In this document: positions 7,347-13,544 of the stretch, piece by piece
Layout: every line of letters starts with the position of its first letter
Position numbering within the stretch: the stretch's first letter is position 1
Assembly (NCBI GenBank): GCA_002502175.1
Contig: DAPQ01000019.1
Coordinates: 1-21,966, forward strand
Reading direction: 5' to 3'
Source of the DNA: Euryarchaeota archaeon UBA19
Lineage (GTDB): Archaea; Thermoplasmatota; Poseidoniia; Poseidoniales; Thalassarchaeaceae
Length of the DNA: 21,966 bases
Position numbers and translations under genes: made by a program
Notes under the pieces: model-generated
Seen by the model: only the letters and a program-made list of their open reading frames with translations
Told to the model about the DNA's origin: nothing
The model's database searches: none

Positions 7347-7481
7347 AGCGAATAGCAAGTTAACACACACCCTGCGAACACCGCTTAGCGGTGGCTATCA
7401 GGTCGTGCGGATGCTGGCCGCTTCTAAGGGCGGACGCCGAGAGACAGCTCACCCTTCTCTTGTCCAGACTGCGCGATAACA
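7347..7481. other. intergenic region between convergent P1 and YchF genes
   Basis: This 135-bp region separates the end of the ribosomal operon from the end of the convergent GTPase gene. It holds a perfect hairpin (7379-7393) and a second weaker one (CCGC...GCGG, 7418-7433). I see no tRNA features (no T-loop GTTCRA), no open frame of family character and no clear C/D-box pair. The G+C-rich, stem-forming character leaves a small structured RNA possible but unsupported. Confidence 0.4.
7379..7393. terminator. perfect 6-bp hairpin with TTA loop after the ribosomal operon
   Basis: CACCGC-TTA-GCGGTG lies 32 bp after the P1 stop, in the convergent gap. It resembles the other short NTA-loop hairpins in this window. 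No T-tract follows. Confidence 0.4.
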
Positions 7482-8768
7482 TCACGACTTGGCGTGAATT
7501 CGTATCACGTCGCCGTTTTGGACCTCATGATCTGCACCGATTACACGTCCACTGCGAGCGTCTGTAGCTCGAATGAAACCATCTCCAAGGTCGCTGTGAA
7601 CTGCGTAGGCTAATCCCTTCGCTGTTGTTCCCTCAGGGATTAGAATTGCATCTGGGAGAACATTACCATCGCCATCTACCCAATGAGTTTCATCTTGCAC
7701 GGGATAGGCAACCCTTCTGTCGAGTCTGTCGAATACAATATCTCCAACAAGTCCAACCAATCCTCCTCCTGACCACTTTGCAAGCGATTCACCAATTGAG
7801 GAAAGGGCATTCCTTTGTGCTTCAGATAAATTGGATTCACCTTCTTCGGTGACAGTGAATCCACCTCCTCCGGGTCTGTGTTGAATTAATCCAGCAGCAC
7901 TTGCCCTGCTTAGTGCAAGTTCTGCCTCTGCACTCGTGGGAATCAGTATTCCTCCAGATGCAGTAACCATTTCCTCAAGTTGATTCCACGAACCTTCTTC
8001 TGCTCTATCGGCTTTATTTGCTGCAATACAAATTGGGAATAATCCTGTTCTGATTGTTTTCGCCAATGTTGTCAACTCTTCTTCACCCCAAGACCACGGT
8101 ACACCGGCATCAGGATGCTGAGATGATACCTCGGAAATGCCGGCAGAGACATGGGATTCATTGGCTCCAATTCCGCTTAATTGATCTAACAGATATGTCA
8201 CTAGGGCCTTATCTCCTTCTGATTGGACGCGGCGTGCGCCCCTTTGCCAACTCGATTCGATTATACCGCGAATCCAAGCATCTAACTCGCCTAGAAGGAA
8301 CTCATGCTCTTCAACTGGGCTAGAACCACCTTCTCCTACTGGGTTACCCTCCAAATCCGTTGAACCTGATACGTCAACAACTTGGATTAACGCGTCACAA
8401 CGGGCTAAATCAGACAAGAATTGGTTCCCTCTACCTCGTCCTTCATGAGCACCTGGTACCAATCCTGCCACATCGACTAATGTGACTGGAACTAGGCGAT
8501 TGTGTCCAACGCAAGAGCCAGTATTTGGAGAACATATGCTACCCTTTCGTGGGTCATCTGCTGATATTGATTCAAGTCTTCCATCAGCCTCACGTTTCGC
8601 CCTAAGTGCCGAGCAAGCACACGGTTCTCGTAGTGGAATCCATGCCACGCCTACATTTGGATCAATTGTCGTAAATGGGTAATTTGCAATATCAACTGGA
8701 GTTTGAGTTAGAGCGGAAAAAGTCGTTGATTTCCCAACGTTCGGCTTACCAACTAGGCCTATCCTCAT
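7482..8768 (-). CDS. ychF: YchF-type translation-associated P-loop NTPase (OBG family)
   Basis: This is a 428-residue OBG/YchF-family protein. G1 is GKPNVGKST (residues 7-15), switch I NYPFTTIDPNVGVA (30-43), G3 DVAGLVPGAHEGRGRGNQFL (about 103-122), and G4 NKAD in the central part. The C-terminal TGS domain ends VQNGDVIRIHAKS. Family members bind ribosomes and often prefer ATP. Between switch I and G3 is an insertion with four cysteines (C50, C52, C79, C86), a plausible zinc knuckle also suggested by Cys-rich archaeal homologues. I chose ATG 8768 (MRIGLVG), preceded by GGGAGGG; a GTG at 8783 would start inside that site. It is last in a minus-strand series after the oxidase-like gene, with a 71-bp gap. 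Confidence 0.92.
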   Translation of the reverse strand: MRIGLVGKPNVGKSTTFSALTQTPVDIANYPFTTIDPNVGVAWIPLREPCACSALRAKREADGRLESISADDPRKGSICSPNTGSCVGHNRLVPVTLVDVAGLVPGAHEGRGRGNQFLSDLARCDALIQVVDVSGSTDLEGNPVGEGGSSPVEEHEFLLGELDAWIRGIIESSWQRGARRVQSEGDKALVTYLLDQLSGIGANESHVSAGISEVSSQHPDAGVPWSWGEEELTTLAKTIRTGLFPICIAANKADRAEEGSWNQLEEMVTASGGILIPTSAEAELALSRASAAGLIQHRPGGGGFTVTEEGESNLSEAQRNALSSIGESLAKWSGGGLVGLVGDIVFDRLDRRVAYPVQDETHWVDGDGNVLPDAILIPEGTTAKGLAYAVHSDLGDGFIRATDARSGRVIGADHEVQNGDVIRIHAKS

Positions 8769-8774
8769 GTCTTT

Positions 8775-8781
8775 CCCTCCC
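8775..8781 (-). promoter_or_regulatory. ribosome binding site fixing the ychF start
   Basis: On the minus strand GGGAGGG lies 6 nt before ATG 8768, favouring it over the upstream in-frame GTG at 8783. Confidence 0.6.
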
Positions 8782-8839
8782 ACTCAACAGGGGTGTTTAG
8801 CCCTCAACTTGACGGTAGTAGGGGCTTGTTCTGATTTTC

Positions 8840-10492
8840 TTACAAGTCAGTTGCTGAGCCCTTCTCATCTGATTCGCCTACAGGCACTACCATTGTGTCC
8901 ATTCCTGCACCGGATGCAAGAATTCTAGAGACACTTGTAGCAGATGCGAGATTGTATGTATCTGCTTCAATAGAGGAGGAAACTTCAGTGTCCTCACCAA
9001 CAATCTCGCCACGGAATAGACCACTTACCATGTTTAGACAATGTAGAATCATTGCAACCACAGCGAAGTAGAAGATTACAGAGGCAGCCACTGAGAGTTC
9101 GTGGGATAGGCTAGATGGGTCTTCCACACCAGCATCTAAGAGAGCCATGTCAATGGCGTTGGAAGTTAGACTGAGCATTAATCCAAGCAATACTGCGGCC
9201 CCCATCAACCAAAACGCGGTACGGGCCCGATCTTGAGATGCCAATTGCCGTCCTGTAATTGAAGGATAGAGGACAAGTACTGAACCGAGTGATAGTGGTA
9301 CCAATACTGCCCATCGACTCATCTCTTCAATTGTCCATGAAAGTCCAGAGATTGCATTAGTTCCCGATACCGCATCGGTTTGAACGAATAACGAGCCAAC
9401 GAATACCGGAATCATTGCTAGCAATCCAAGGTTAATCTCGGCCATACCAGCGGTTCCCGGAGAGGAACTATCTCGAATGGTTAGCATAGCATTTGCAACG
9501 AAAGCGATTACAGGTACTGATGCAAGCGCCATTAGGAAGGTGACGATTACTGTGTCGTTGGTGGACATAGCCAACTCTCCAGCATCAAGGCCGAATAAAT
9601 CTGCAACTAGGTTTCCGTGGTTTGCACCAAACGGGTTCAATGTGAACAAGCCACCCAGAAGTGTCGCGCCAACAAGTGTTCTGGACCAAAGCGCATTTCC
9701 AGAACCAACACTGGATGCGTACAATACAATTCCAGCAAGTGATAGGAAGAAGAAGCCGCTTCCTTGAAGCCTATACATCAACCACTGACCATTTCCGTCG
9801 TCGATTGCACCGGTTGAAATTGCGGCAATTAGATTGAACGATTCAGCCATCAATCCTAGTAGAATCAACCATGCTGGCATCGGAATTGAGTCGGCACGAT
9901 TAGCTAGGGTGAGTAATTGGTTGATGACGATGGCTGTAATTGCCAAAACATGAATTGCTGTTCCAATAACCAGAACTTTTAGTCCAAGTATAACTGGATC
10001 ATGAGATCCAATTAATGTGACAAAAATCCCACCTGAGTAAAGGAAGGATACCAAGTTTCCATTCCTTTCACTTGCAAGTCCTGTACCCAATAATTTGGGA
10101 ATAATGTGTAGTCCACAGCCGATTAGTGCCATGGTTATGCCACCAAACGCGGTAACAGCCTTACCTGTGGCTGCTAGAGTTTCAGCGGTTGGATCGTAAC
10201 CCCATGCACTGAGTGAATGAAGTGCGGTCGGGTCATGTGCAAGCCACATCCCCTCGAAGGTGAATAGGGCACCAATCATCATCCATAGAACCGATTGCAT
10301 AATCCATGCTCTTGCGGCTGAACCTGAACGACCTTCGACCAAGTCTATTCCTGGGCCTAGGGCTTTCTCTAGCATGAACATCCCCATAGTTCGTGCTACA
10401 TCGGAAAATATCCACAATCCTCTGTGGACTAGGACATAGAAAATTAGTGCAGAGAGCCAAAAGACGGCTAGAGTAGTAAGAATCTCAGACAT
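8840..10492 (-). CDS. CcoN-like heme-copper oxidase subunit I homologue lacking the heme and copper ligands
   Basis: This is a 550-residue membrane protein with about 12-14 hydrophobic helices. Several stretches align by eye with cbb3-type catalytic subunits (CcoN) recalled from memory. Residues 109-118 (GKAVTAFGG) match helix II and the following IIPKLLGTGLASERNGN matches the II-III loop. Residues 236-248 (QWLMYRLQGSGFF) match helix VI QWWYGHNAVGFF. FGANHGN (288-294) matches GPHHLH of helix VII, and SWTIEEMS (385-392) matches DWTIGHVHS of helix X. The helix II, VI and X histidines are absent and only one of the helix VII pair remains, so heme and CuB binding in the usual way seems impossible. 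The C-terminal 70 residues are a soluble tail. The ATG at 10492 follows GAGGTGA. An 85-residue two-helix protein precedes it. An unrelated polytopic family is the alternative. Confidence 0.6.
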   Translation of the reverse strand: MSEILTTLAVFWLSALIFYVLVHRGLWIFSDVARTMGMFMLEKALGPGIDLVEGRSGSAARAWIMQSVLWMMIGALFTFEGMWLAHDPTALHSLSAWGYDPTAETLAATGKAVTAFGGITMALIGCGLHIIPKLLGTGLASERNGNLVSFLYSGGIFVTLIGSHDPVILGLKVLVIGTAIHVLAITAIVINQLLTLANRADSIPMPAWLILLGLMAESFNLIAAISTGAIDDGNGQWLMYRLQGSGFFFLSLAGIVLYASSVGSGNALWSRTLVGATLLGGLFTLNPFGANHGNLVADLFGLDAGELAMSTNDTVIVTFLMALASVPVIAFVANAMLTIRDSSSPGTAGMAEINLGLLAMIPVFVGSLFVQTDAVSGTNAISGLSWTIEEMSRWAVLVPLSLGSVLVLYPSITGRQLASQDRARTAFWLMGAAVLLGLMLSLTSNAIDMALLDAGVEDPSSLSHELSVAASVIFYFAVVAMILHCLNMVSGLFRGEIVGEDTEVSSSIEADTYNLASATSVSRILASGAGMDTMVVPVGESDEKGSATDL

Positions 10493-10497
10493 CACAA

Positions 10498-10504
10498 TCA
10501 CCTC
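10498..10504 (-). promoter_or_regulatory. ribosome binding site fixing the oxidase-like gene start
   Basis: Minus-strand GAGGTGA overlaps the stop of the 85-residue gene and ends 5 nt before ATG 10492. It decides against the in-frame GTG codons at 10501 and 10495, and shows translational coupling of the pair. Confidence 0.8.
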
Positions 10505-10760
10505 ACTCGCGAGTGACCTCCGTGATCATAGTCGCAATTATCGAGAAAATTCCGAAAACTGCTCCGAGGATGAAGAACCAGATCCCTCCGGTTAATGAGC
10601 CGAAGGTCTCGAAATCGGAAAGAACCGGGTAATCTTGTCCCGGATACAGGATGCTGTATATCACCATGAAGATTAGAGAGGAGACCAACGCTCCAACAAT
10701 TACCACCTTCGAAGCTGCAGGTTCATTCTCGCCTTGTAGGAATCCGTCATCATTCGTCAT
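10503..10760 (-). CDS. small two-helix membrane protein, probable partner of the oxidase-like protein
   Basis: This is an 85-residue protein I do not recognise by name. It has a polar N-terminus (about residues 1-17), a first hydrophobic helix VVIVGALVSSLIFMVIYSIL (19-38), a loop with PGQDYPVLSDFETFGSLTGG, and a second helix WFFILGAVFGIFSIIATMI (61-79). The second gene's ribosome binding site overlaps its stop, so the two are co-translated and probably form a complex, in the way small accessory subunits accompany oxidase subunit I. ATG 10760 is preceded by GGTG with 5-nt spacing. The call as a partner is inference from coupling only. Confidence 0.75.
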   Translation of the reverse strand: MTNDDGFLQGENEPAASKVVIVGALVSSLIFMVIYSILYPGQDYPVLSDFETFGSLTGGIWFFILGAVFGIFSIIATMITEVTRE

Positions 10761-10773
10761 TTAGACACCACTA

Positions 10774-10793
10774 GCCCACAACACTTCGTGGGC
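10774..10793. repeat. hairpin in the leader of the two-helix protein gene
   Basis: GCCCAC and GTGGGC (6-bp stem, 8-nt loop) lie 14-33 bp upstream of ATG 10760 on the minus strand, downstream of the TATA-like element. If transcribed it would fold in the 5' leader just before the GGTG ribosome binding site, so it could modulate translation. No known riboswitch is recognised. Confidence 0.35.
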
Positions 10794-10815
10794 AGGTCCA
10801 CCACTGAAGATTCGC

Positions 10816-10823
10816 CCTTAAGC
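10816..10823 (-). promoter_or_regulatory. candidate TATA box for the two-helix / oxidase-like operon
   Basis: Minus-strand GCTTAAGG follows the post-RaSEA hairpin, and lies about 55 bp before ATG 10760. The same hairpin-then-GCTTAA order is seen between ftsZ and secE. Candidate only. Confidence 0.3.
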
Positions 10824-10830
10824 ATTGGGC

Positions 10831-10847
10831 GAGGGACGTAGTCCCTC
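10831..10847. terminator. perfect 7-bp hairpin with GTA loop after the RaSEA gene
   Basis: GAGGGAC-GTA-GTCCCTC begins 3 bp after the RaSEA stop on the minus strand. Perfect 7-bp stem with a 3-nt loop, no T-tract. Closely matches in form the hairpin at 2465-2481. Confidence 0.45.
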
Positions 10848-10850
10848 ACC

Positions 10851-11984
10851 TCAAGGAGCCCGCATTAAGTCGACGCGGTTCCCACGCCTATCTCGACCAG
10901 TGCCTAGTGGGGTTGGGAGGTTCAAATCGGAGGTGACTTCTGCACTCCAAATCGCTTTACATTCGCAGTCCAATCCTTTGAACTCTGCAAGGTTTCGAGA
11001 TACTGAGTATCGCTCTATAGCGGCGACCACATGTTTGTCACAAGAACCGCAGTTGTGGGCGCCTCTGATCTTTCCACCAGCGGTTGGATGAACTATGATT
11101 CGAGAGTCATGTTCTGCTGTCTCTTCGTGAGTACGCTGAATCATTTCTACTAGGGACCACAACCAGGGAGGACGGTATTCTCGATTTCTGAACAAGCGAT
11201 CAACGATTGTTCGATTCTGTATGTTCATCGGATTTATTGATACTTCATCTGAAAGTGGTGCAACGTCGACAAGCCACTTCGATGTGTGATTCAATGCGTC
11301 CCCTTCACTCATGAATGGAGGCTTGAAAATTAGGTAGGTTTTGACTCGGAGACCATTGCTTTGAAGATCTTCTACAGCCTTCCTCCATGTCTTTGTTGAG
11401 AAGCCTTTGTTGACATGAAAACGAAGCACTGCGTCATCGTAGGCCTCTAGACCAATGGCTACAGTACATCCTGGATGATGCTTGGCAAGGAACTCTAATT
11501 TCTCTGGCTTACACATGTGGGCTTGGGCTTCGACCACAAGATGTAATCCCATTTCATGAGTTTCTTTCAGAACGTGCTCTTGCCATTCTACTGGATTCTC
11601 TTGATCCTCAAAAAATGTACCCGATGTGTACACCTTGACCATAGAGCATCCTTCGAAATCATTGGTCTGATTTTTTGCCTCGTTCCACTGAGCAAATAGG
11701 TCATCTGCAGTTACATCATCACGAACATCGTTGAAGTAGCCACAGAAGGTACAACCTGATTTCCACCACCAAGCACAGCCACGAGTACGCAAGATTACAG
11801 TCGCTGCTTGACAAGGTGTTCCGTCTGGCATTCGCTCAGGCGTTACGTAAACCGTCGCAGGCTTCTTTGCGTCCCAAGATTCACGACGTGCAATTGACTC
11901 GGCTGTGTTTTCCGGTGCTTTGACTAGATGGTGGATTTTCACCGAAGGTGAACCGTCACCTAGCATACCACAAGCCTGAGCCAT
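10851..11984 (-). CDS. raSEA: RaSEA, archaeosine synthase radical SAM subunit (beta)
   Basis: This is a 377-residue radical SAM enzyme that, with ArcS, turns the lysine adduct of preQ0 at position 15 of archaeal tRNA into archaeosine. The Fe-S/SAM cysteines are C70, C78 and C81 (RGCAWWWKSGCTFCGYF). Family blocks are KVYTSGTFF, VAIGLEAYDDAVL, KTYLIFKPPFMSEGDAL, SINPMNIQNRTIVD and EYRPPWLW. The C-terminus carries a second Cys set (C312, C315, C340, C342; HNCGSC and DCEC) typical of this family. The frame is open to a GTG at 12071, but that codon abuts the divergent ATG at 12072. I therefore prefer ATG 11984 (ATG 11966 is also possible), leaving about 87 bp of promoter space. ArcS is not in the window. 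Confidence 0.9.
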   Translation of the reverse strand: MAQACGMLGDGSPSVKIHHLVKAPENTAESIARRESWDAKKPATVYVTPERMPDGTPCQAATVILRTRGCAWWWKSGCTFCGYFNDVRDDVTADDLFAQWNEAKNQTNDFEGCSMVKVYTSGTFFEDQENPVEWQEHVLKETHEMGLHLVVEAQAHMCKPEKLEFLAKHHPGCTVAIGLEAYDDAVLRFHVNKGFSTKTWRKAVEDLQSNGLRVKTYLIFKPPFMSEGDALNHTSKWLVDVAPLSDEVSINPMNIQNRTIVDRLFRNREYRPPWLWSLVEMIQRTHEETAEHDSRIIVHPTAGGKIRGAHNCGSCDKHVVAAIERYSVSRNLAEFKGLDCECKAIWSAEVTSDLNLPTPLGTGRDRRGNRVDLMRAP

Positions 11985-12071
11985 ATTGCGGCGGAAGTCC
12001 GAACTGTCTTGATTCTGCCGACAGGCCAAAATTGATGACTGAGCCACCCTAAGCAAAGGCGGGGTGTACAC

Positions 12072-12791
12072 ATGAAGTCGTTTGAGGTCGTTCAGAATGT
12101 GTTGACTTCTCTGATTATTCCATTCCTAGGAATAATCGTTGGAATTGCCGCGATTCCGGGTGTTTGGATTTTCCTCGAGGCTAGGGCTTACCTAGTTGAG
12201 CAAGAATATTGGATGGAACTAGTTGGAACTGGTATTTCTCTAGGATTAGCTTGTATTGTTTGGGGACTCACCCTAGTATTGATGTCAGGTCTGCTGGGTG
12301 GGTTATTCCGACCAAGGCTAGAACCTGGCAGATACCCTCTTCGATCTTTTGTAACAATTCAATGGGCTTGGTCGATGGTATTCCATAGGGTCGCGATACT
12401 ATTCTTGCCAATGCTAGTTCCTTCTTTTGTTGGGACAATTTACTATCGCTTGGCAGGAGCTAAGATTGGGTCAGGTTGTCAGATTAATTCCCCTCACCTG
12501 AATGATGCAGGATCCGTTGTCTTAGGAGATGGTGTAGTAATCGGAGGTAATGCGATCATCAACGCCCATTTGGTTGAGAAAGGTGAGTTAGTTATGGCTC
12601 CCGTGAAAATAGGAAATGGTGCCCTAATTGGAGGAAATTCAACGGTTCAACCCGGTTGTACGATCGGTGAAGGAGCAGTCATAGCCAATCGTGCAGTGTT
12701 GCCAAAATGGACTGATATCCCTGCTGGTGAAGTATGGGGAGGAGTCCCAGCGAAATGCATACGCCTCGCTGATGGAACTAAGCCGGAATGA
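12072..12791 (+). CDS. membrane-anchored left-handed beta-helix (hexapeptide) acyltransferase-like protein
   Basis: This is a 239-residue protein. The N-terminal half has membrane helices: SLIIPFLGIIVGIAAIPGVW (about residues 13-32), one at about 50-75, and a possible re-entrant segment at about 103-128 (VAILFLPMLVPSFVGTIYY). The C-terminal half (130-225) has hexapeptide-repeat turns: GAKIGSGCQI, GSVVLGDGVVIGGNAII, VKIGNGALIGGNSTVQPGCTIGEGAVIANRAVL. It ends with EVWGGVPAKCIR, the usual finish of LbH acetyltransferases. H167, in NAHLVEKGE, is in the place of a likely catalytic His. Such proteins acylate sugars or other small molecules at the membrane, but the substrate here is unknown. It is the only plus-strand gene in this half of the window and is flanked by divergent and convergent neighbours. 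GGGGTG precedes the ATG. Confidence 0.85.
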   Translation: MKSFEVVQNVLTSLIIPFLGIIVGIAAIPGVWIFLEARAYLVEQEYWMELVGTGISLGLACIVWGLTLVLMSGLLGGLFRPRLEPGRYPLRSFVTIQWAWSMVFHRVAILFLPMLVPSFVGTIYYRLAGAKIGSGCQINSPHLNDAGSVVLGDGVVIGGNAIINAHLVEKGELVMAPVKIGNGALIGGNSTVQPGCTIGEGAVIANRAVLPKWTDIPAGEVWGGVPAKCIRLADGTKPE

Positions 12792-12797
12792 GAAATA

Positions 12798-13433
12798 TCA
12801 TTCGTCATCGACTTCTTCTTCGGTCTCTTCCGCACCTTCTTCGGCCATTTCTTCAGCGGCATCTGCCGCAGCATCCAGAACCTCGTCCATTCGCTCTCGG
12901 AATGTTGCCTGTTTGAGTTCCTGCTCTCGAATCGCTTCAATCGCGGAATCAATCATGTCGTAACGAGTTTGAATCGCTTGACTTAGATCTTCGAAGAGTC
13001 TCATGTGCTGAGCGTACCAATCATCCCTAGCGGTCAACTGTCCCTTAGCAACCCGCAAAGCTTCGTCAAGGTCTTCAGCGACCTCGAATACTCGACCGAG
13101 ACGAGCAGATTCTCGGCTGTACATCTCTTCCATTTTCTGTAATTCCGGCTCAAGATGCTTTACTCTCTGAGAATTCTTTGCGCCATCTAATTCGAGGTCT
13201 CTGATACGATTATCCTTGTCTGATAGTAGTTCTTGAAGCCCCTCCATCTCAATCTCTTTATCGATCATCTGACGCTCTAGAACATCGATGGTTGCATCCT
13301 TTTCATCGGAGGCATCTTTGAGGGCTGTATATCCTGCGTATAGCTTCTCAAGTCGGTCTTTCTCCTTGGTCAAATCTTCCTCCAATTGGCGGATTCGAAG
13401 ATCGGGAGAGTCATTGATGTCTTCATCGCTCAT
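12798..13433 (-). CDS. coiled-coil protein with acidic tail, function unknown
   Basis: This is a 211-residue soluble protein I do not recognise. From about residue 10 to 180 it is almost all helix with heptad character and high Glu/Lys/Arg content (LRIRQLEEDLTKEKDRLEKL; VLERQMIDKEIEMEGLQELL). The C-terminus from about 185 is Ala/Glu/Asp-rich and ends TEEEVDDE. No enzymatic motif, signal peptide or membrane segment is visible. ATG 13433 is chosen because GAGGTG ends 5 nt before it; a GTG at 13439 is in frame but overlaps that site. It converges with the acyltransferase gene, stops 6 bp apart, and precedes no gene in its direction. A structural, chromosome-associated or scaffold role is possible but unsupported. 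Confidence 0.8.
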   Translation of the reverse strand: MSDEDINDSPDLRIRQLEEDLTKEKDRLEKLYAGYTALKDASDEKDATIDVLERQMIDKEIEMEGLQELLSDKDNRIRDLELDGAKNSQRVKHLEPELQKMEEMYSRESARLGRVFEVAEDLDEALRVAKGQLTARDDWYAQHMRLFEDLSQAIQTRYDMIDSAIEAIREQELKQATFRERMDEVLDAAADAAEEMAEEGAEETEEEVDDE

Positions 13434-13438
13434 CAGCA

Positions 13439-13444
13439 CACCTC
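13439..13444 (-). promoter_or_regulatory. ribosome binding site fixing the coiled-coil gene start
   Basis: Minus-strand GAGGTG ends 5 nt before ATG 13433. Confidence 0.65.
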
Positions 13445-13466
13445 ATCTCCCTCGAAACTCCGCCCT

Positions 13467-13474
13467 GCTTTAAC
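13467..13474 (-). promoter_or_regulatory. candidate TATA box for the coiled-coil gene
   Basis: Minus-strand GTTAAAGC lies about 34 bp before ATG 13433, a spacing compatible with archaeal promoters with a very short leader. It sits in the loop between CCGCC and GGCGG. Low confidence. Confidence 0.3.
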
Positions 13475-13544
13475 TTCGGCGGACTGAATATCATCCTAGA
13501 CCGCACTTAGAATAACCAATTTTGGGTCTGATATACCCTGAAAA

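Noticed and set aside
6881..7381. 166-residue minus-strand frame rich in Ala, Pro and Ser over the P0 tail and P1 gene
   Set aside because: It is the complement of repetitive Glu and Ala codons in the acidic tails and hinge of P0 and P1; low complexity and no family match.
7394..7481. Possible tRNA or small structured RNA after the P1 gene
   Set aside because: No T-loop consensus, acceptor pairing or anticodon arm could be found, and no C and D box pair; only weak stems.
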